Of a DNA stretch of 64,000 bases, positions 24,901 through 36,900 are shown piece by piece; the stretch's first letter is position 1; each line of letters starts with the position of its first letter. The notes under the pieces are model-generated. The model was not told the DNA's origin. It saw nothing but the letters and a program-made list of their open reading frames with translations, and searched no databases. The stretch comes from Combretum micranthum (lineage: Eukaryota > Streptophyta > Magnoliopsida > Myrtales > Combretaceae): positions 248,001 through 312,000 of the forward strand of contig JAMXBD010001243.1 of the NCBI GenBank assembly GCA_024138025.1. The letters run 5' to 3'. Position numbers and translations under genes: made by a program.

Positions 24901-27416
24901 GAAGAATTGAACCAAAACTACGAAAACAGCTCATTACCACTTCAAGCATGGCCTGGACAGTTCTGATTTCTTGCCAGTAATCCTCTGGAGACTTTGAGAG
25001 TATGCAAGTCTGCTGCTCCTTTTTCCTCTTGAAAGCTTGAATATGAGCTCTACTTCCAGCTTCGTCAACAAGATCAATAGCTTTGTCTGGTAGGTACCTA
25101 TCAGGAATATACCTAGCAGAAAGGTGCACAGCTGCATTTATGGCTTCCAATGTAAATACGCACTTGTGATGGGCTTCATATTTCTCACGTAGGCCCAACA
25201 GTATTCGAACTGCATCCTCCTATATGTGACAAATCAACCCACATTTATACTTAGAAAAGAAAAGAAAGAAAGCAAACGAATGGCATGGCTTCATAACCAT
25301 GGGAAAATCTAAAAATATCAACAAAACCTGGCTAGGCTCATCAATATAAACGGGTTGGAATCTCCGAGCCAACGCTTTGTCCTTCTCGAAATGACTTCTG
25401 TATTCATCTAGAGTAGTTGATGCAATGCACTGCAGGAAAAAGAATATTGCATCTCTTTATCGTCAACTTGAACATGATTTCACTAATAGAACTTAAAAAT
25501 CTGCATCATCATATTCGGAAAATTATAGTACTCTGATACATAGATGGAATTCAGAAACCTAGCAGAATAAAAACATTCTATTTAATAGCTTGATATGTCA
25601 AATGTTGGTGCATTGAATCATCACCTGCAGGTCACCTCTACCAAGGGGAGGTTTCAACAGGTTTGCAATGTCGAGGCCAGATACTTTGTTGCCTCTCCCA
25701 ACAGTACCTGATCCAATGATTGTATGCACTTCATCGATGAAGAGAATAACATTCCCTGTCAAAGACCAAAGACGAACTTTAAGACGTCAAACTGCATAAT
25801 TTCAACGGCACTCAAACAAAAGTGGATGGATAAGTGATCTCACCTGATTTTTGTACGTCCTTAAGCAATTCAGTAACACGTGCCTCTAGTTCTCCTCTCT
25901 CCTTAGCACCAGCGATCAATAGACCTATGTCCAAGGACATTATGCGTTTGGTCTGGCATGGGCAACGGATAGAATGGGAATTATTCGAATAAAGTCACAT
26001 AATGCACTGCAATGCAAAGCGGCAGGATATAAAAAGGGCAGAGAGAATACCAGAAGAAAAGGCGGAACATTTTCCTCAGCAATCCTAATGGATAAGCCTT
26101 CAGCAATGGCAGTTTTTCCCACCCCCGCTTCCCCAAGAAGAATGGGATTGTTCTTGGTCCTGCGGCAAAGTATTTGAATAATCCTCTCAACCTCAGTATG
26201 GCGCCCAATTACGGGATCAATGAGTCCCTCACTCGCGCGTGCAGTGAGATCCACACAGAATTGGGAGAGAGCATTTTTCTCTGTGGGGAATTAAAATGGC
26301 AAAGCATGAGTAAGCAAGCGGTCTGTCTAGCCAGCAAATTTAGAAGCAGATCTAAAGATGTTAGACAAATAGGAGGAAAAGAGGGAGTCGAGACCAGCAG
26401 CTGCGACAGCGTTTTTTTGAGAGAGCTTGTGAAGAAAGGGCTTGTCTTGGAGTCCTCCATTGGAAGGGGATGCCAGAGATGGCTGTCTCCCATCTTTGGC
26501 GATTTCTGTGTTAAGTCTTGAGAGAGCTTCAGCTGCCAAGTTGTTGATATCAACCCCAATCCTGCAAGAATATTGAAAAAAAAAAAAAAAAAAACTCAAT
26601 AAATTTATTATATATGATATAGGAAGAGGTATGGCTGTGCCTGTGGACTAATGTGCTGTTAGTAACGTAATCGGGCAGTAGTCACCTTTTGAGGACCCTT
26701 GCAGCACTGCCATCATCAGCACTAAAAAGTCCGATGGCGATGTGTTCGGGTCCAATGAAGTTGTGGGACATGGTCCTAGAAAAGTCGACGGCGGCCTCAA
26801 AGACGCGTTTCGTAGAGATGGAAAAGGGGATATTGGCGGAGGAGGAGAAAGGAGGAGGTGGGTGGGGGTGAGGGTGGTGATCATGCCAAATGGAATGGAC
26901 AGCATCTCTAGCCTTTTGAAGGGTGATCCCAGAACCAAGAAAGCCAGAACCAGAGGCAGCAGCGGGTAGTGGGGATTGGGATTGGGATTGGGATTGGGAG
27001 TGTTCTTCAGCAATGAGGCCAAGCAAGAGATGCTGAGTGAAGACGAGGTCGTAACCCAAGGACTTGGCCTCCCTCTGGGAAAAGACGATGGCTTTGATAG
27101 CTCTCTCGGTAAAGCGCTCAAACACCGCGGAGATGGAGAGTCTCTTGGATCTCCTAGTCCCTCTACAAGAAGTAGAAGATGGATTTGTGGAGTTGGTAGT
27201 TGTAATAAGGTTAGCAGTGCGTGTACCCCAGAAAGAAGAAGCTCTGGAGGATGAGGAGGAGTAGGAGTTGAAGTTAATTATCGATCTACATCTACTACTC
27301 CGACTACTACGGGTACGAGAGAGGGGTAGAGGTGGTAATTGCCGACACGTGCTTACATAAGACGAAGACGGAGCAGCAGATGCAGATGCAACTGTTGTAC
27401 AGGACACAACCTCCAT
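21993..27416 (-). CDS. CLPD: chloroplast ClpD (ERD1-type) Hsp100 AAA+ chaperone, 12 exons, 969 aa
   Basis: ClpD is a stromal Hsp100 ATPase of the Clp system that unfolds proteins for the ClpP protease; in Arabidopsis it is the dehydration- and senescence-induced ERD1. Exons, all with GT-AG introns and an unbroken frame: 27416-26686, 26561-26395, 26280-26051, 25952-25844, 25755-25625, 25429-25328, 25219-24938, 24853-24771, 24670-24376, 23129-22896, 22674-22441, 22304-21993. The N-terminus is Ser/Arg-rich, like a transit peptide. The Clp N domain starts at about [13 protein letters not shown]. Walker A1 is GEAGVGKT (349-356) and Walker B1 VILFIDE (415-421). Walker A2 is GPTGVGKT (690-697), the pore loop GYVG (737-740), and Walker B2 VVLLDE (758-763). 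The C-terminal domain has [15 protein letters not shown]. The start at 27416 (MEVVS) is chosen because the family begins MEV; two codons further out also encode Met. All catalytic motifs look intact. The N domain has Ser-Gln and His-Pro insertions relative to Arabidopsis. Confidence 0.93.
26973..26999. repeat. hexanucleotide repeat inside CLPD exon 1
   Basis: About four copies of GGGATT lie on the plus strand. On the coding strand they encode a Ser-Gln run within the Clp N domain. Arabidopsis ClpD has no such run at this place, so repeat expansion probably created it. Confidence 0.75.
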
Positions 27417-27649
27417 CATCAACATCACACAGCAGAAACCTCACAAATAAATAGAAAAAATTGATTAATCAACACTAATCTTTTTTTTTTTTTTATTCCT
27501 GACCCCGATCGTGATCAGGGGGGTGTGGTTGAGTTTTCCTTGTGTGTTGCTACCAAAGAAAAAATTAATAATAACAATTCAAATGCTATTCCAAAGATGA
27601 AGAAGAAAGAGAGAGATTAGACTACTCCTTACTTCTTCCACAAAACAAC

Positions 27650-27659
27650 TATATAAATT
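27650..27659 (-). promoter_or_regulatory. candidate TATA box of CLPD
   Basis: On the minus strand ATTTATATAG lies about 235 bp upstream of the chosen start codon. This would give a 5' leader of roughly 200 nt. A T-run and a GATCGTGATC-like palindrome lie within that leader (27483-27520). Confidence 0.35.
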
Positions 27660-28032
27660 CGATTTTCAAATATATGTCTGTATAGTCCTAGTCTGTATTC
27701 TGTATTATTATTATTCTACTAACAGACTTCAACGATTAGGATTGGATTGGATCGTTAGTATAAAAGTAAAAAATAAATATCTGATTAATTTGACGTTCTT
27801 AATAGACTAAAAAAAATTTTAATTGTTTATTTATTTATTTTTTTTTTTGAACTAACAGTAACAGACAGCAATGGGAATCCAAATAAATTAAAAACAAAGT
27901 ATGAGAAGGGAAGACGCAAAGGGTAAAAGAAAGAAAACAGAATTGATTGAAGAACATGCAACAACTTACTACGACTCACAAGGAAAGGAAAGAACTAAGA
28001 AGGGTTGGGTAGGGATTGGGGTTGGATAGGAC

Positions 28033-28040
28033 GACACGTC
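28033..28040 (-). promoter_or_regulatory. ABRE-like ACGTGTC element upstream of CLPD
   Basis: The minus strand reads GACGTGTC, containing ACGTGTC, an ABA-responsive core. It lies about 620 bp upstream of the CLPD start. ERD1-type genes are dehydration-inducible, so an ACGT element here fits, but a 7-nt match can occur by chance. Confidence 0.35.
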
Positions 28041-28577
28041 ATTTCAATTCCCCACGTTTCTTCTACAGTTCGACTTCTCCTTCTCCTCTTCCTTCCACCC
28101 CCGGCCAACCCAAAACAGACCCATTCTCAAAAAGTCAAAACAATCCTTTGGATCTATTATTCCAATTTTAATTATTTTCCACATTGCACGCTTGCAGTTG
28201 CACGACTTTTCCAAATTGCCTTTTCCCACTTTTATTTCCTTATGATAGAACTACTTCCACTCCTGTTCGACCCATTTTTCTATTATTTTGATTTTACTTT
28301 TTATTATTTTTAAATAAATTATTTCTTCAAAAATAGATACTAGCGAAAATAAAAAACTTTTATTCATAAACATATCTAACAGACCAAATACTAACATATA
28401 ATAGTTATCGAAAAGGGTACAAATACCGATACTGATAAAAACTAGACTATATATAATAATATAATTTTACTATAACACATAGACTAAATTGAATTATACA
28501 CATGATTGATGAATTAAGATATATCAAAATGTCTAATAACGTGTGAAAAGATTGAAAATAATAATAATAATAACAAT

Positions 28578-28955
28578 GACATAAATCCATCGACTCCCAC
28601 CCATGCTTGTGTACGAGACACGAAATAGGGGAAAAGGAAAAAAATATTATTATTTTTAAAAAATTACCAAAATACCACTGAAAATAAAATATTTTCAATT
28701 TTAGGCAAATTAATTTCGTCTCTTCGAGAGACAAGGTTCATTTTTACTAAAGATCCCGTCTCTTGCGACATAAATCCATTGACTCCCACCCATGCTTGTG
28801 TACGAGACATAATATAGGGGAAAAGGAAAAAAAATTATTATTTAAAAAAATTACAAAAATACCACTAGGAATAAAATATTTTCAGTTTTAAGCAAGATGA
28901 TCTCATCTCTTCGAGAGACGAGGTTTATTTTTACTAATGATCTCGTCTCTTTGAA
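28578..28955. repeat. 189-bp tandem duplication containing host flank plus MULE-2 left end
   Basis: GACATAAATCCAT begins at 28578 and again at 28767. Each copy holds about 50 bp of flanking DNA, the element start GGGAAAAGG (28629 and 28818), the TIR and the first hairpin repeat. The first copy breaks off inside a hairpin half-site (GTCTCTTGC) and joins the second flank copy. The copies have diverged at about one position in ten. Confidence 0.8.
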
Positions 28956-29040
28956 GAGACGAGGCCTTTTAGTGAGAACCTCATCTATTGAAGATGAGAT
29001 CCTTAGTAGATAATCCCATCTCTTCAATAGACGAGGTCGT
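28899..29040. repeat. array of hairpin repeats at the MULE-2 left end
   Basis: There are four imperfect palindromes in tandem. They are built from GACCTCGTCTCTT-like half-sites and their inverses, for example GATCTCATCTCTT...GAGACGAGGTT (28899-28925) and GATCTCGTCTCTTT...GAGACGAGGCC (28939-28966). Two further units at about 28978-29002 and 29013-29037 are more decayed. Confidence 0.8.
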
Positions 29041-29552
29041 CGAGAATTATATCCCAACACGAGGTCATCTTCCTCATTTGGTGCTGTAGATTTTTCCCAA
29101 AAAATTCATAATTCCTAAACCCTAACCCTAGCTTCTATTTTTCCTAGTGTGATTTAGGCAAAATTGGGGCGTCATTTAGAGTTGGATTGAGTACTAGCTT
29201 TTGGAAAAGTGATCGTGAAGAAGTGAAGAAATTTATGTGGAAATTTCCCGAAATCAATAGGTAATGCCTTTGAATTTTCGCGTGAATTTTTTCTTTGTCT
29301 GGTGTCGCATTGGATATTGAGATCCTACATTTGTTATTATTATTGTTGCATTGTTGTATGGGTTTGAGAAACGAGTTTAGCGTGGTTTTTTTATTTTTTT
29401 TTTTTTTTAGTTTAGATGTTCCTTTGAGACTGAAGGAAAGTTTCTTTGTTTTTGTTTTTTGGGCGGTGTAGTTTTTTTCCCCATATAGTTGATATAATTA
29501 TGATGTAATTGTGATTATACTATTTAGTTTTTTAAATTAGAAACCAAATCAA

Positions 29553-30115
29553 TAGGAATGCAATTGGGTCAGCCATTAATGTGTTTCCGACCTATCCAAT
29601 CCAATAAAAACTCTGAACATTATAGGGTAATAGAGTTGCATTTGGACATAAGTAAAAAACCCTGTATGGTATTAGGATCGGGTTTGGATACTACTAAAAC
29701 CCGATAGATGCCCATTCGGCCTGTTAGCCCTAGTAAAAAAAATTTATAATGTAAATACATTTACTAAATGTAAACATAGTAATAAGCTAAATTTAAAAAC
29801 AGGTTGGCAAAGAGAAGATGAATTGCTATATTATTAGACTATTATTTTATTGGCTTAAGTCTGCTAAATCTATAAAAAAAAAAAAAACAATAAGCAAAGC
29901 TGGTTCGAGTTGATAATGGGGTGGGTAGTCGGGTAGGTAATGGGGTTTATAGTCAGGCGGGTCGTAGGTTTTAGAATAAACCCTATAGAGCTGGTTTGGA
30001 TATATAAGGAAAACCCTGCAGGGTTATAGGGTCGGGTTTGGTATGCCCTGCAATGTAGCAGGTTCGAGTTTGGGTCCATATGACCTATTTAAAACCTGAC
30101 ACAGTTGCATCCCTG
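29553..30115. mobile_element. 563-bp non-autonomous hAT-like element nested in MULE-2
   Basis: The left end TAGGAATGCAA pairs with the inverted right end TTGCATCCCTG (8 of 11). CAGGGATGCAA is a typical hAT terminus. An 8-bp direct repeat flanks it, CAAATCAA at 29545-29552 and CAAATTAT at 30116-30123, matching at 6 of 8 positions. The interior carries inverted GGGTTT/AAACCC words and no coding frame. Confidence 0.6.
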
Positions 30116-30300
30116 CAAATTATGAAATCATATACTGGTATACATCATACACATTGATCATATACTATTAGAAGACTAAGGTGAATATAGTAACATTAGT
30201 AAATACTTAAATATTATATGAGTGCAATAGATAAGTCATGGTGCAAATTCATGCATTCACCCTATGTTTTATGAGATAGCGAGATAGGTGAGGAGAGGAA

Positions 30301-32960
30301 ATGGATAAGGCCAAGTTTGTATTGTATTGTCATGGCAACATTGTGGAGAGGAATAATGGTTTTTTGTTATGATAAGCAGCCAATTGCGGTGGTTAATTTT
30401 AGTAAGAACTCAACATATGAGCAAATACTTGACATAATTTAAAATGAACTTAAGGTAAATAGGTCTATTCATCGGGTTGCGCTATACCATAGAGTAGCTA
30501 TTGGAGATAGGACGCTATGTTATGATATTATTTCAGTGACTAATGATGATGCTGCGCATGAGATGTTGGGGTATTGAAGGGTCAGTGCCTATGTATATAC
30601 AGATATTTGAGAACGAATTGCCACAGGCACTTGCAGGGGAAGTGGGTATTAATGAAAATATTAGTAACGCACGGGTGCACGGGTGCAGATGGGTAACTTT
30701 GAAAATATTGCACCGGATTGGGCATGTGATCACAATACCGATGTGATGCAAGATTCCTTGGCAAGTGAATCTAGTGATGACTATGATGATGATGAAAATA
30801 ATAATGTGGTAGCTTTTTCCTAGGGAGATGTTGTAACCGGCGTACAATATTATAGAAATGATTGGCACTATTTTATGGCTCACATAGATGTTGATGCACT
30901 TAGGAGCTCAGCACTAGTATCCTTTTTCATTGCCGATGTTGGTAGTGGTTATAATATATTTGATGAGGAGCAGGAAATGAGTACTATAAATTAGAGTTTC
31001 AGCGATGAATTAAAGGTTGGAATGCGATTTGAGACTAAAGATCATCTCATATGGGTAGTTAAAAGATGGCATGTATCGAATCATTACAGTTTCAAGGTGG
31101 TAGACTCATATCCGAAGTTATGGGGAGTTAAACGTACTAATGTCCATAATAGAGATTACAAGTGGAGACTTGGGGGTAATTAGAAGAAGCATGGTGGGTG
31201 GTTTCATATTACTAAATATGAAGAACCACATACCTGCTTGGATGAAATCACTAGACATATTCACTCTCAGCTAGACTCCACTAGCATATCTAGGTGCATT
31301 GTACTAGGGATTCGAAATTCTCCAGACGTGAGAGCGAAGGACGTACAATTGACTATCTTGAAAGAGTTTGGATACAATGTTCATATGAAGAGAATTCGTG
31401 CGGCGAAGTGAAAAGCCATTAAAGAGGTATATAGAAGTTATGAACAGTCATATGTTGAGCTTTTGCATATACTTAATGAGATAACAGGGCAAATCCAGGA
31501 ACAAAGGTTGAGTGGAGACTTGTGGATTCAGATACAGCAGGACACATCTTCCTCGGCAAACTCTTCTAGGCATTTGCCATTACATTGAAGTGTTCCAGTA
31601 ATGCAGGTATAGTTTGGTTATATACTTATATTTATTTACAAAGGATTGATATTGATAAACTAAGTTATATCTATTAATTGTTTACAGACCTGTGGTTACT
31701 GTTGACGGCACTTTTTGTATGGCAAGTACAGGCATAAATTGCTCATCGCAGTAGCAGTAGATGGGGCAAATCATATAGTTCCATTGTCTTGTTAATGAGG
31801 AGAAAGAGGACTCATGGAGTTGGTTCCTTGCGAAATTGCTGGAATACGTTATCAAGGATCGTTCAAACATCTGCTTAATATCCGACCAGCATGCCGGTAT
31901 TAAAAGTGTAGTTGAATGTGAGCATGTTGTATGGCCTAGAAGGTCGCCATGGTGGTGGTGTATCAGGCATGTTGCTAGCAACTTCAACTTGAAGGGCAAA
32001 AGTAAGGAATGTAAGGAATTAGTTAAAAGAGCAGTATACCAAATGCAGATGAGAAAGTTTCATGGTTACTTCAATGCAGCAAAGCAAAGTAGTCCATAGA
32101 GGTTGAGATATTTTCATAAGTTGCATCAATGTATTTAGACTTTATTTTACAATGAAGGCGTAAGATTCAGGATTGGTACAACAAACATGGCTGAAAGTTA
32201 CAATTCCGTTCTAAAATATGTTCGGTGCTTACCTGTCGCAACATTAGTAAAAAAAAAAAAAAATTCTACAATTGCAACTCCATATTCAATAGGCAAAGAC
32301 GAGAAGCTAACGAAGCAATGAATTCAGGTATGTTGCTTACATCGTATGCTAGAATGAAGTTTGAGAGGTGAAACAATGTAGCAAGTGCCCATCGGGTGAC
32401 ATGTTTCGACTACCATGAACAAATATTTGAGGTTCTAACCGCTCCGTGCCCTACAACGTATAGCCAAAAGAGAGGTCATATTCACAAAGTGGAGTTGCGA
32501 GCAGGCAAATGCACATGCAATAAGTGGCAGACATATAGAATCTCATGCTCTCATGCAATGGCAGTAATGAGAACTCTACATATGGATTGTGTTGGCCAAG
32601 TAGGACAATGATATAGATGGGAGAATCATCTACAGGTGTATGATCGATCATTCATACCTGTAGCAAATAAGGCTAATTGGACTCCTCTCAACATTCCAAA
32701 GTGATACCCCAATCTAGGACTTATTAGGAAAAGGGATAGGCCAAGACAAAAATGATTCCAAAATGAGATGGATATTCTAGATGGCCCACAAGATTATTCA
32801 TGCGAATCATGTGGGCAGACAGGCCACAACATTGGAAGTTGTCTTAATAGGCGAGCGACTAGTAGGACCCTTATAGACCAGTCGAGTCGGAGTGGTATTT
32901 GCTTCGTTCATGTCATTTCCTTTGCTACACATACCTTGCATACTTTATCTATTCTTGCTT
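30301..32960 (+). pseudogene. MULE-2 MURA-type transposase, decayed
   Basis: It starts MDKAKFVLYCH at 30301. A frame shift follows soon after (near 30360), and other pieces of the family appear in different frames. These are the N-terminal segment with VNRSIHRVALYHR, the acidic SSDDYDDDEN region (about 30770), and the DNA-binding domain (about 31021-31245, FETKDHLI). The DDE domain follows after an apparent intron (RPVVTVDG near 31690, LISDQHAGIKS at about 31872-31905). The SWIM zinc finger CTCNKWQTYRISCSHAMAV (32511-32570) and the CCHC knuckle CESCGQTGHNIGSC (about 32800-32845) are intact. Stops and frameshifts, including one in the DDE domain, disable it. The zinc-binding parts are the best preserved of the MULE-1/MULE-2 pair. 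Confidence 0.8.
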
Positions 32961-33012
32961 CTTTTTGTACATATGCTTCTGCTAACACTATTCCTTACTT
33001 TCTTTATTACAG

Positions 33013-33105
33013 ATGGATCTGAGACCGCTCGATGACTCCATACTTATAGGCAGGTTGTTCATAGATCAAGATTGGCATGGGAGGGACAAGTAAGAGAATT
33101 ATTTT
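33013..33105 (+). pseudogene. first exon fragment of the MULE-2 PMD gene
   Basis: It follows an acceptor TTATTACAG and reads MDLRPLDDSILIGRLFIDQD. This aligns with the start of the PMD gene in MULE-1 and MULE-3. Homology ends at about 33105. Its position directly behind the transposase shows that the two genes are adjacent by design in this family. Confidence 0.65.
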
Positions 33106-33744
33106 GGATGATCGAATCTAAGACTACATTTAAGGTATCCTGATGAAGGATTGCATTTAGGTACCCTAAGGCTTGCGATATAAGTGAATAAGTATTAAGG
33201 TTAATTGTAGGTTTTACGTTAGTTACCAAAAGACCCCATGTGATAATTGCGTTGTATATGGTTGCTCATGCATGAGATATGTTTTATAACTTGTTTGTAA
33301 TTACTTGTTGAGTAAGTGACGAGGAAATTGCACTCTCATATCTTTGAGCCGTGACTTTTGCTCATTCCTCTATAATGTAGATCAACTTGTAGGTACCCTG
33401 AGACAAATGTACAACCCAAACTCATAAACCGCCTCTGTGAGCTAACTTATTTCTAAGACTTGGGAAATAATGTAAGGAAGAGTAGATAAATCTATTGCCT
33501 TTATGTTATGTTCAATTATTAAACTTCCCTCGATGTACTTACACTATTGTTACCTATTTTACTTCTTTTAAGCTAGATAATAGAAAGGTTTTGTATGACA
33601 GTACTTGAACTACCATTAATTTTACCAAGTGTATGTTTAAAATGTGAAGTTTGTGGTTTATTAGACACTTTGTGAATGCTTATGAAGATAGTTTAGGCAT
33701 TCATGGTAGGTTATTATAGCGATGGTACCTTTCGGGGCGTGACA
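33106..33744 (-). mobile_element. LTR-like fragment truncating MULE-2
   Basis: Read on the minus strand it begins TGTCACGCCCCGAAAGGTACC at 33744, a typical start of a plant Ty3-gypsy LTR and related to the start at 6999. The left limit is where MULE-2 homology stops. The opposite LTR end and a target duplication were not found, so this is probably a broken copy. Confidence 0.5.
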
Positions 33745-36479
33745 CCTTAAGTCTAGCCATCTATGAGAAAAATCCATTGCAACACTTTACATAAGACAAT
33801 ACAATCTCGCATAACTCATTGTAATTTCATCCTAGCTCCAATCGATTGTTTGGTCTCAAAGCACCCTTATCAACAACTCGTCGAGCCATACCACGCACTC
33901 TATGGAGGCTTTAGTGCTTAACTATCACATAATCTCAAAGTTCTTATCTAGTTTGCAACCTAGTCTAAGGTGTTGCTTTATAAAAACAAGTAGCCAAATA
34001 GCAATCAACACTTATTAAGTCAAGCTTAAGTATTAGTTTGGTTATTAAATCTATCATAGCAATCGACTCGCATTTATTACGTACTTTTTCCAAAACCTTT
34101 CTCTTTTCCAAAGCTCAATCGATAATAATTGTTCATGAGTTCAAATATTCGCATTAGGATAATGTCTCAGGTAACCTTAATTAATTTGTTTCTTCTTTTC
34201 ATTATTTGAATTATTTGGGCTAGGGTCCAAATGTTCATGGAACATAATTTACTCAACTCATATGTATACATTGAGCCAGGGTTATGGATAAACAATATTT
34301 CTAAGGTTTCAATATTACCAGTTTTGACTTAGTTAAGTTGTATAATTAGATATATATGTTAAAATTAGTTTCGGGGTTTAAGTTAACCAATCTTTAGTGT
34401 GCTATATTCTTATGACTTTTGGTTCTTGGCCTTCCAAGAATGTATTCCCATAGTCCATTAATCACTTAAAGTTCTTAGTATTATAATCTAATTATTATAC
34501 TAATAAATGTGAAAGACTCTTTTTTAGATAGGACATTTTGGGTTTTACATGGTTATTTAATAATAAATTTTGACATATTAGAGAAGTTGTACTCAACATG
34601 ACCATGCTAAGAGCTCGTGTTCATAATACAGGTGGAACACAAATTGCACTAAGAAGTTGTCTTGGTTTAGGGTTTCAACAACAATGGCAACACATTCATG
34701 TTGAGAGTTGTCTAGGGGCAACATCTTAACGCGAGTATAACATAGGTTGTGTTAAGATTGTGTTTCCCACCATGACTTGAACATTGACTTGTGTTGGTTT
34801 TAAAAGCTCAACAGGACTTGAACATATGCCTTGTTGAGAGGTCATGTTGGTATAATTTTTTAGATAACTTTCATATTACTTATATTTGAAGAAAAGGGGA
34901 ATTTTAGGCAATTTTATGAGTTACCAATGGACCAAAAGTCGAGAATAAGTTATGTTTGAAAAATCTATTTATTATCACATCTAAGGGAAATTCTTTCATT
35001 AAGATGGTAATTTAGATGTACAAATACAGACATAATTCCATCAATATAGTTTTCAAGTCCAAAAGCATACATTTGATCACAAACAATTAAAATATCCTAG
35101 TCCAACATGTAGTGTTCATTTATGTTTTATATTCTCTTAATTCACTAATTCCTTGGTTGGGATTAGAGTCCTATAACATGCTATAATTCCATATTGGTTT
35201 CTCTTAGACTTAAATCATTATTAATTCATCTATTTACTATTATAAATCATCTAAAAACAACCTATGTATAAATTATCCCAATAAAACATCTTAAAAACAC
35301 CAATTAATCCAATCATGTGCCAAATTGTCAATTTCTCAATCTTACACCTTGTGACTAACTCTAAACATCTATACATATTATAAATTACCAAATTCAACGT
35401 CAATAAAGCTACTTAATTACTCCATTCAAATTACTTCTTCACTAAAAATTCTCAATTCAACATAATTTGCCAAAAAATTTCATCTATTCACAATCGATTG
35501 CATATCTACTAGTTTTAACAATTGATACCCTTACATTTCATCTTCTAAACACTTTAATATCCATGATTAATCAAAATTTCCTAATTCAAACATTAATCTC
35601 CACTTCTTATATATCACTCCACACACATGCACAATTTTATGCAAATTTTCATAAAATTGCAACTTCAAATCAATATCCAATCCAATGTTCAATCTCATAT
35701 CAATATATCCTCCAAGAATTCATACATATCTCAATCCAAACATCATATTCATCACTAAAATTATAAATTTTAGCAACTCACGTCTCCAAAAACCCATTCT
35801 ACACATCATTTTATCACAACAACTAGCAAACTCACTTCAAAAATCATCACTTTACAACACTATAAGCTAGTATGTAACTTATCTTACTTGAATGCGCACT
35901 ATTTTCTCTTGTTCCAGCTACTACACCAAATGGAGGCTTTCAAAACACTCAAATACATGAAATTTAGCTACCTAAATTATGAACCCATACTCTCATGTTA
36001 ATTTCATGCTTAAAATGTTGTAAAACTCATAATAGCTCACTTTCAAATAGCATCCTTACCTTATAATGAATTTTTTGGATCTTCTGTGGCTTCCTCCTCT
36101 ATTAAACCTTTTTCATTTCCATCGTTTTCTAATGAGAAACATGATTTGGCAACTAATTAGTGCTAATAGTCTTAGAAAGTGACTTAATGACTCGACACCT
36201 ACTTATTCATTGATTGCTATGCACTCTATGAACTCAACTCATGACATACTTCCACTTTAAATAATCGTGAGTTGCCATTCTTCTATAAATACCTGTTGGG
36301 ATTTTACTTAACTGTTGGCATATTTACATTGGATAACTCTCGCATCTACTATTTTTAAAGACCTAACTTGGATAGTCCCAAATCCAATACACTGTACTAA
36401 TAGAATTACGGTGGCAACACTTTCCATTTTAGACTATCTTTGTCTATCAAAATCAAATGCAACATAAATGAATTATCGA
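33745..36479. other. intergenic, repeat-derived, no gene recognised
   Basis: No supported coding sequence. The frames at 35467-35870 are Ile/Ser/Thr-rich products of AT-rich DNA with no recognisable family. The stretch 34560-34860 has LTR-like character (repeated AACATGACTTG and GTTGAG words) but no termini were identified. Confidence 0.4.
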
Positions 36480-36900
36480 GAGTATATATTATTTTTGTAT
36501 TCTATTTTTTAATAACTAAAATTTTGTTTTGTTAGTTTATTAGGTTTTGCAAATAAACCAACCATGCATTTAACATTAAAGAGTTGCGGTTGAGGTAATT
36601 ATTAACTTTAATTTATAAATAAGTCTTCCTTAGTTTGAAAAACTAGCTTAAAAAAAAAAAAAGAAGATGAAAGATAAATTTGTTTATTCTTTAGTATTAT
36701 AGAGTATATATTATTTTTGTATTCTATTTTTTAATAACTGAAATTTTGTTTTGTTAGTTTATTAGGTTTTGCAAATAAACCAATGATGCATTTAACATTA
36801 AAGAGTAGCAGCTGAGGTAATTATTAACTTTAATTTATAAATAAGTCTTCCTTAGTTTGAAAAACTAGCTTAAAAAAAAAAAAAAAAAAAGAGATTAGAA
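36480..36900. repeat. two-copy 222-bp tandem duplication upstream of ATG4
   Basis: GAGTATATATTATTTTTGTA begins at 36480 and again at 36702. The copies are nearly identical over about 170 bp, up to CTAGCTTAAAAAA. Each ends in a poly-A tract and a diverged GATAAATTTGTTTATTC tail. The high identity suggests a fairly recent event. Confidence 0.85.

Larger units (their letters stand above)
28629..33105 (+). mobile_element. MULE-2: 5' portion of a related Mutator-like element, right end missing
   Basis: It has the same left end as MULE-1 and MULE-3 (GGGAAAAGGAAAA..., TACCACT then TATTTTCA-TTTTA). Hairpin repeats follow at 28899-29040, then a decayed transposase at 30301-32960 and only the first 93 bp of the PMD gene. 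Homology to MULE-1 stops near 33105, where LTR-type sequence begins. No right TIR or target duplication was found. A hAT-like element is inserted at 29553-30115. The element lies between the diverging promoters of CLPD and ATG4. Confidence 0.75.

Noticed and set aside
25974..26521. Plus-strand frames of 67-115 aa opposite CLPD exons 2-4
   Set aside because: No family resemblance, and the minus strand carries the Walker A1 motif there.
26689..27264. Plus-strand open frames across CLPD exon 1
   Set aside because: They are antisense shadows of a conserved coding exon; the minus strand encodes the Clp N domain.
35467..35870. Overlapping 99- and 61-aa plus-strand frames
   Set aside because: Ile/Ser/Thr-rich translation of AT-rich DNA, no family, no splice or promoter context.
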